The translations under genes were made by a program, and so were the position numbers. This document shows, piece by piece, positions 44,533 through 48,877 of a stretch of 48,877 bases of DNA. Position 1 is the first letter of the stretch; the number at the start of each line of letters is the position of its first letter. This DNA comes from Streptococcus gordonii (GTDB taxonomy: Bacteria > Bacillota > Bacilli > Lactobacillales > Streptococcaceae), in contig NZ_LQWV01000005.1 of NCBI RefSeq assembly GCF_001553855.1, forward strand, positions 1 to 48,877, given 5' to 3'. The notes below the pieces were generated by a model. It made no database searches and had not been told where the DNA came from. It saw only the letters and a program-made list of their open reading frames with translations.

Positions 44533-47500
44533 ATGGGAAAAGATTTATTTAATACTCACCTGAGTAAGTTTTCAATTCGAAAACTAAACATTGGTGTTTG
44601 TTCTGTACTCTTGTCGACCTTGATTCTTTTAGGGACAGCTACACAAGTTAGTGCTGAAGAAACTAGTACTAATGGATCCCAAAATGAGATTAGTAAAGCA
44701 GACGTAACCGAGTCGCCAGTAATTTCTGACGAATCAACAACTTATGAACAGGTTCAAAATACAGAAAAAACGGAATCTGTACCTGATTCTGAAAAGTCAC
44801 AATCCGCTGATAATCCTATTCAAAGAAATTCGGGATTAGAGGAAGTAGAAAAAACTAGCGATTCTATTGAAACTAAAAGTGGTGATGATATTCAATCAAC
44901 TGTTGTTGGGCAAGGATCAACTGAATCGCAGGTAGTAGCTGAGAATTCAGGAGTGAAAACAGACGTGACTCAAGCTAGTCGTTCTCGTCGTGTGAGACGG
45001 GATGCTACACCTACTGGACAAGAGAACAGTGGAACAACAGGAGTTACGATAGGTACTGGTCCTGCTGGGGCAGACGATGCAACTTCTAAGCCTAGGGTCC
45101 CTAAACCAAGCTTGGATGAATCAGTTAAGAAAGACAGTGTTCAGCTAGCTAAGCAGATTAGTTGGCTTGATTTTTCAGATAGCGCAAGTTGGAAAAACTT
45201 GGATCAACGTGGTGGTCTTAAGGTAGGGACCACCTTCACCAAGGAAATTTCACCTGGCTATGTAGTGACCTTAACGGTCAAAGAGCTCAAGCCTTTTAAC
45301 TCAACTGAAATCTATAAAAAGCGGGTTGCAGGTACTGCAACAGAGGGGACCTATAACCCCGACGCTGAGAATGGTTTCTTAACATCTGCGCCATATTATG
45401 GTAAAACACCACCTCCATCAGTCACAGGGGCAGCCCAGAACGAATGGACGACCATACGTGACCAAGGCTTTAATACTCAGAAGCGCAAGACTCAGTTAGT
45501 TTATCCAATGAACTCTACCAACTGGGGGGTAAAATTCGATATTGAGGCTACCTATCTTGGTAAGCGTGTAGCCCCTACGGTGGTTATGGCCGATGGTGAA
45601 GATGCCAACCCAGGTGAATTCGCAATCTTTACCACTAACGGTACGGGTTGGGAATATATGGGTGAATGGAAGATGAAGAGCCCGGCCAAAGAAGCCTATA
45701 CGGTTATCACCAAAAAAATGTTGGATGATGAGGACGTTAAGAGAAGAGGCCTCTTAATCCTTAAGGATAAGAGCGTAGACTGGTATAAATACCTCAGTCC
45801 AGATACCGTGACGGGTGGTCTTGGAAGTCAGGTCTTTGGACCAAACCGTTCTAATGAACGGACTGTTCCTGTCGTGATGACGCGTGGGGCCTCTGAAGTA
45901 GGTTTCTATGTTGCATCATCTGGGCAACAAGCCATGATGATGGGCTTCCTCGTGGTAGACGGGAGCGATGCGCCGGAAAGTTATGGTGAGGCCTTCCATA
46001 CCATTTCGACACGTGATTCAGTGACAAACGATCCTATCAATCAACCTTATTTAGGAACAACGCCAGCTGATATTGATGTTGAGTCATCTAATGACTGGGT
46101 TCTGGATGATAAAAAGGAGCTTAAGGACGAGGGAGCCAGCCAATTACTAGCAGACGATCAATTAAGTACTTCTAATGATTTGCTAGATTTAGACAAAGCA
46201 AAAAATGGGACATATACGATCAAAATCAAAGCTAACCCAAATGGCAATGCTAAATCTTATGTCAAGGCCTGGATAGACTTCAATAATGATGGAGTCTTTA
46301 ATGAAAGCGAAGGTAGCAACATACAAGAGATTACAGCTGCTGGTGACTATACCTTGACCTTCAATGCCAACCCAAATATTAGTGGCGGTCAAGTGGACAA
46401 ATTGGGTATGCGTTTCCGAATTGCGACTAATAAAGGCGATATTGAGCAACCAACCGGTATTGCCTTTAGTGGTGAAGTAGAAGATATGCTCTTGCACCGC
46501 ATTTATTCTCCAAAGGGGGAGAAGCAGACTACAGACGGCTTTACAGGTGAGACTCAAACTGCTGTCCTTCACTTCACACCTAAAGGAACGGATCGCTCAG
46601 ACGACAGTGTCAATACAGTTATGAGCACCCAAGCGCCTCAGGTTTTGGATAATAGTGGAACGGCTATCGCACCAACTAATGCTAACTCGTATGTTCGTCC
46701 TGAAGGCACCTATCGAGTGACCGTCAATGGCAATGATGTGCAAGTAACCTTTACACCAAAAGTGGATTTTTCTGGAACTGCTGACGGAATTAATATTCGC
46801 TGGACTGATAGCAATGGTACATCAACTGGATGGACTTCGACGGATGCTTCTGATCCTAATAAAAATGATCAATTGACTACAATGGATGGCCGTTATGTGC
46901 CGACAGTTCGTAAGATTCCAAACTACGAATCAAGTGATCTTCAGGGACTGGAACAAAATAAAACGTTAGTCTTTAACGATGATGATACCAGCTCGACTCC
47001 TGTTACACCAGACGCTTCTCGTCCGGCCAGCTTTGTGGATGCGAGCAGTCAGCCGGTAGCGGGCAACACGGTGCCTGCAATGTCTAATGGCCAGCAAGTG
47101 GGAATCTATGAATTGGATCCAAATACCGGCCAAGTGATCTTCAAACCTATCAAAACTTTTTATGGCACACCAGACCCAGTGGTAGTTCAAGTCAGTGATA
47201 CCGATGGTAAAGCACACCGAGCACGTTATCAACCTAAGGTAACCCAAGTAACACCAAGAAGCACCAATGCTGAATCAACTGGTCTGCAAGGTCAAGCACA
47301 GTCTGGCAAGCCAACCTTTACAGCGGGAGATCCTGCGGTACCGCTTGATGATAGCAAGCCAATGACCTTCGAAGACGGTCAGCCAACTAAGACTGTGCAA
47401 GGTGTTGGGGTCTACACCATCAACTCAGATGGCTCCATTACTTTCACGCCAGAGAAACAGTATGTTGGGACACCAGCTCCAGTAACCGTCAAACGTGTGG

Positions 47501-48877
47501 ATAAAAATGGTACAGAAGTTACTGCGACTTATACACCAACAGTGACTAAGGTAACCCCAACCAGCACTAACGCAACCAGCACAGGTCCTCAGGGTGTTCC
47601 ACAAACCGGCACACCAACCTTCCAAGGTGGCGATCCACTGGTTCCGATCGATGAAACAGTCGAGCCAACCTTCGCAGATGGAAGCAAAGAGAAGACCATT
47701 CCAGGTCAAGGAACCTATACGATTGCGCCAGATGGAACAGTGACGTTCACTCCAGACAAGCAGTTTGTAGGCAAACCAGATCCAGTAACTGTTAAGCGTG
47801 TGGATAAGAATGGTACAGAAGTGACTGCAACTTACAGTCCAGAGTTCACTAAGGTAACACCAACTGGTACGGGTGATAAGACAGAAGGACTTCAAGGTCA
47901 AGTCCAAGAAGGTAAAGTGACCTTCACTCCAGGCCATGACTCAGTTCCATTCCCAGCGGATTCGACTCCACTATTTGACAATGGGACAGCTGTGAAGGAA
48001 GTTCCAAATGTTGGTAAGTTCGAAGTGAACGCAGATGGTAAGGTGACCTTCACTCCAGACAAACAGTTCAAGGGTGAAACACCAGAGCTTGAATTGACTC
48101 GTATGGATGCCAATGGAACTCCTGTTACCGTTAAGTACCAAGCGGTTGTGAAAGAAGTAACACCAACTTCAACGAATGCCACTTCAAATGGTATCCAAGG
48201 TCAACCGCAAAAAGGTACCCCAACCTTCACAGAAGGTAATCCATTGGTTCCAATTGATGATACGAAACCAATGACTTTCGAAGACGGTCAGTCAACGAAA
48301 ACAGTTCCAGGTGTAGGTGAATACAGCATCAATCCAGATGGATCTATTACCTTTACTCCGGATAAGAAGTACGTTGGTACTCCTAATCCAGTCACAGTGA
48401 AACGTGTAGATAAGAACGGTACAGAAGTTACTGCAACTTATACACCAACAGTGACTAAAGTGACTCCTACAGGAACTGGCGCAACTAGCACAGGTCCGCA
48501 GGGTGTTCCACAAACAGGTACCCCAACCTTCCAAGGAGGTGACCCACTGGTTCCAATCGATGAAACAGTTGAGCCAACCTTCGCAGATGGAAGCAAAGAG
48601 AAGAACATTCCAGGTCAAGGAACTTACACGATTGCACCAGATGGAACTGTAACTTTCACTCCAGACAAACAGTTTGTCGGAAACCCAGATCCAGTCACAG
48701 TCAAACGCGTAGATAAGAACGGTACAGAAGTCACTGCAACCTACAGTCCAGAGTTTACGAAAGTAACACCAACTTCAACGGATGCCACTTCAAATGGTAT
48801 CCAAGGTCAACCGCAAAAAGGTACCCCAACCTTCACAGAAGGTAATCCATTGGTTCCAATTGATGATACGAAACCAA
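44533..48877 (+). CDS. CshA-like fibrillar surface adhesin (3' end outside window)
   Basis: The frame is open from ATG 44533 to the right edge (over 1448 codons). It starts with a YSIRK-type signal (KFSIRKLNIGVCSVLLSTL, cleaved near VSAEE), an acidic, likely disordered region to about residue 155 (SRSRRVRRDA), and a non-repetitive region of about 480 residues resembling the CshA ligand-binding part (IVKDSVQLAKQISWLDFSD-like) with a GEVEDML motif near residue 647. Two degenerate and at least six 101-residue CshA-type fibril repeats follow (TPTFQGGDPLVP, TFADGSKEK, GTVTFTPDKQFVG). CshA adhesins form surface fibrils and bind fibronectin and other bacteria. An LPXTG anchor is expected beyond the window. 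Confidence 0.92.
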   Translation, partial: MGKDLFNTHLSKFSIRKLNIGVCSVLLSTLILLGTATQVSAEETSTNGSQNEISKADVTESPVISDESTTYEQVQNTEKTESVPDSEKSQSADNPIQRNSGLEEVEKTSDSIETKSGDDIQSTVVGQGSTESQVVAENSGVKTDVTQASRSRRVRRDATPTGQENSGTTGVTIGTGPAGADDATSKPRVPKPSLDESVKKDSVQLAKQISWLDFSDSASWKNLDQRGGLKVGTTFTKEISPGYVVTLTVKELKPFNSTEIYKKRVAGTATEGTYNPDAENGFLTSAPYYGKTPPPSVTGAAQNEWTTIRDQGFNTQKRKTQLVYPMNSTNWGVKFDIEATYLGKRVAPTVVMADGEDANPGEFAIFTTNGTGWEYMGEWKMKSPAKEAYTVITKKMLDDEDVKRRGLLILKDKSVDWYKYLSPDTVTGGLGSQVFGPNRSNERTVPVVMTRGASEVGFYVASSGQQAMMMGFLVVDGSDAPESYGEAFHTISTRDSVTNDPINQPYLGTTPADIDVESSNDWVLDDKKELKDEGASQLLADDQLSTSNDLLDLDKAKNGTYTIKIKANPNGNAKSYVKAWIDFNNDGVFNESEGSNIQEITAAGDYTLTFNANPNISGGQVDKLGMRFRIATNKGDIEQPTGIAFSGEVEDMLLHRIYSPKGEKQTTDGFTGETQTAVLHFTPKGTDRSDDSVNTVMSTQAPQVLDNSGTAIAPTNANSYVRPEGTYRVTVNGNDVQVTFTPKVDFSGTADGINIRWTDSNGTSTGWTSTDASDPNKNDQLTTMDGRYVPTVRKIPNYESSDLQGLEQNKTLVFNDDDTSSTPVTPDASRPASFVDASSQPVAGNTVPAMSNGQQVGIYELDPNTGQVIFKPIKTFYGTPDPVVVQVSDTDGKAHRARYQPKVTQVTPRSTNAESTGLQGQAQSGKPTFTAGDPAVPLDDSKPMTFEDGQPTKTVQGVGVYTINSDGSITFTPEKQYVGTPAPVTVKRVDKNGTEVTATYTPTVTKVTPTSTNATSTGPQGVPQTGTPTFQGGDPLVPIDETVEPTFADGSKEKTIPGQGTYTIAPDGTVTFTPDKQFVGKPDPVTVKRVDKNGTEVTATYSPEFTKVTPTGTGDKTEGLQGQVQEGKVTFTPGHDSVPFPADSTPLFDNGTAVKEVPNVGKFEVNADGKVTFTPDKQFKGETPELELTRMDANGTPVTVKYQAVVKEVTPTSTNATSNGIQGQPQKGTPTFTEGNPLVPIDDTKPMTFEDGQSTKTVPGVGEYSINPDGSITFTPDKKYVGTPNPVTVKRVDKNGTEVTATYTPTVTKVTPTGTGATSTGPQGVPQTGTPTFQGGDPLVPIDETVEPTFADGSKEKNIPGQGTYTIAPDGTVTFTPDKQFVGNPDPVTVKRVDKNGTEVTATYSPEFTKVTPTSTDATSNGIQGQPQKGTPTFTEGNPLVPIDDTKP
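47248..48877 (+). repeat. Tandem 303-bp repeats of the CshA-like gene
   Basis: Equivalent points of successive units (GTAACxCC or GTGACTCC) lie at 47248, 47551, 47854, 48157, 48460 and 48763, exactly 303 bp (101 codons) apart. Units fall into types: 48157 and 48763 are near-identical (NGIQGQPQKG), 47551 and 48460 are near-identical (TGPQGVPQTG), and 47854 is distinct (EGLQGQVQEG). The array runs out of the window. Confidence 0.95.

Noticed and set aside
46189..48618. Several minus-strand open frames opposite the fibrillar adhesin
   Set aside because: They repeat with the 303-bp unit and have no start signals. The plus frame is open for over 1400 codons with a signal peptide.
47248..48877. 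CRISPR-like regular spacing
   Set aside because: The period is 303 bp and codes for 101-residue protein repeats in one frame. There are no short identical repeats with unique spacers.

Overview
The window looks like a chromosome segment of a Mitis-group streptococcus (S. mitis / S. oralis / S. pneumoniae relatives). Support comes from the low GC content, YSIRK-type signal peptides with LPXTG anchors, a CshA-type fibrillar adhesin, an SSURE domain protein, MsrAB with paired CcdA/thioredoxin modules, a YesMN-type two-component system, and the housekeeping block tdk-prfA-prmC-sua5-glyA. The species cannot be fixed from sequence alone.

Layout. 1-396 is the end of an LPXTG wall protein. 397-4040 is a decayed mobile region: an IS110-family transposase remnant on the minus strand, split by an IS200/IS605-type element whose own transposase is broken, then a DUF3173 gene and an orphan tyrosine integrase with altered catalytic residues. 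4.2-12.1 kb holds a lipoprotein, a heterodimeric ABC exporter, a GNAT acetyltransferase, BrnQ, and two paralogous membrane-anchored proteins (possibly TipC-like immunity proteins), the first with an in-frame stop. 12.2-15.3 kb holds an SSURE/LPXTG protein and a decaying OmpR-type two-component system. This block is bracketed by two 68-bp direct repeats.

15.4-33.3 kb is a redox-rich stretch: ccdA, a methionine-rich lipoprotein, a thioredoxin lipoprotein and msrAB; a YesMN-type two-component system; a second ccdA/thioredoxin pair; a minus-strand operon of apbE and two NADPH-FMN reductases; NADH oxidase; a ClC channel; and an iron uptake plus Tat operon (efeO interrupted, efeB, efeU, tatC, tatA). 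33.4-44.4 kb is mostly housekeeping: MATE, guaC behind a PurBox, riboswitch-controlled xpt-pbuX, a tautomerase, tdk, prfA, prmC, the Sua5 gene, glyA, a nucleoid-associated protein and a lysozyme-like protein. From 44533 to the right edge is an incomplete CshA-like fibrillar adhesin with exact 303-bp repeats.

The two most interesting candidates: (1) the larger FMN reductase ends in a Gly/Ala/Asp-rich tail with two copies of an ApbE-type flavinylation motif (DATSGAS and DASSGAS) and shares an operon with a signal-less ApbE, suggesting a cytosolic, covalently flavinylated reductase tail; (2) a lipoprotein of almost only Met, Lys, Asp and Ser sits inside the operon for surface methionine sulfoxide reductase, suggesting a sacrificial oxidant sink regenerated by MsrAB. 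Three otherwise intact genes carry single in-frame stops, a pattern of recent gene loss or sequence error.
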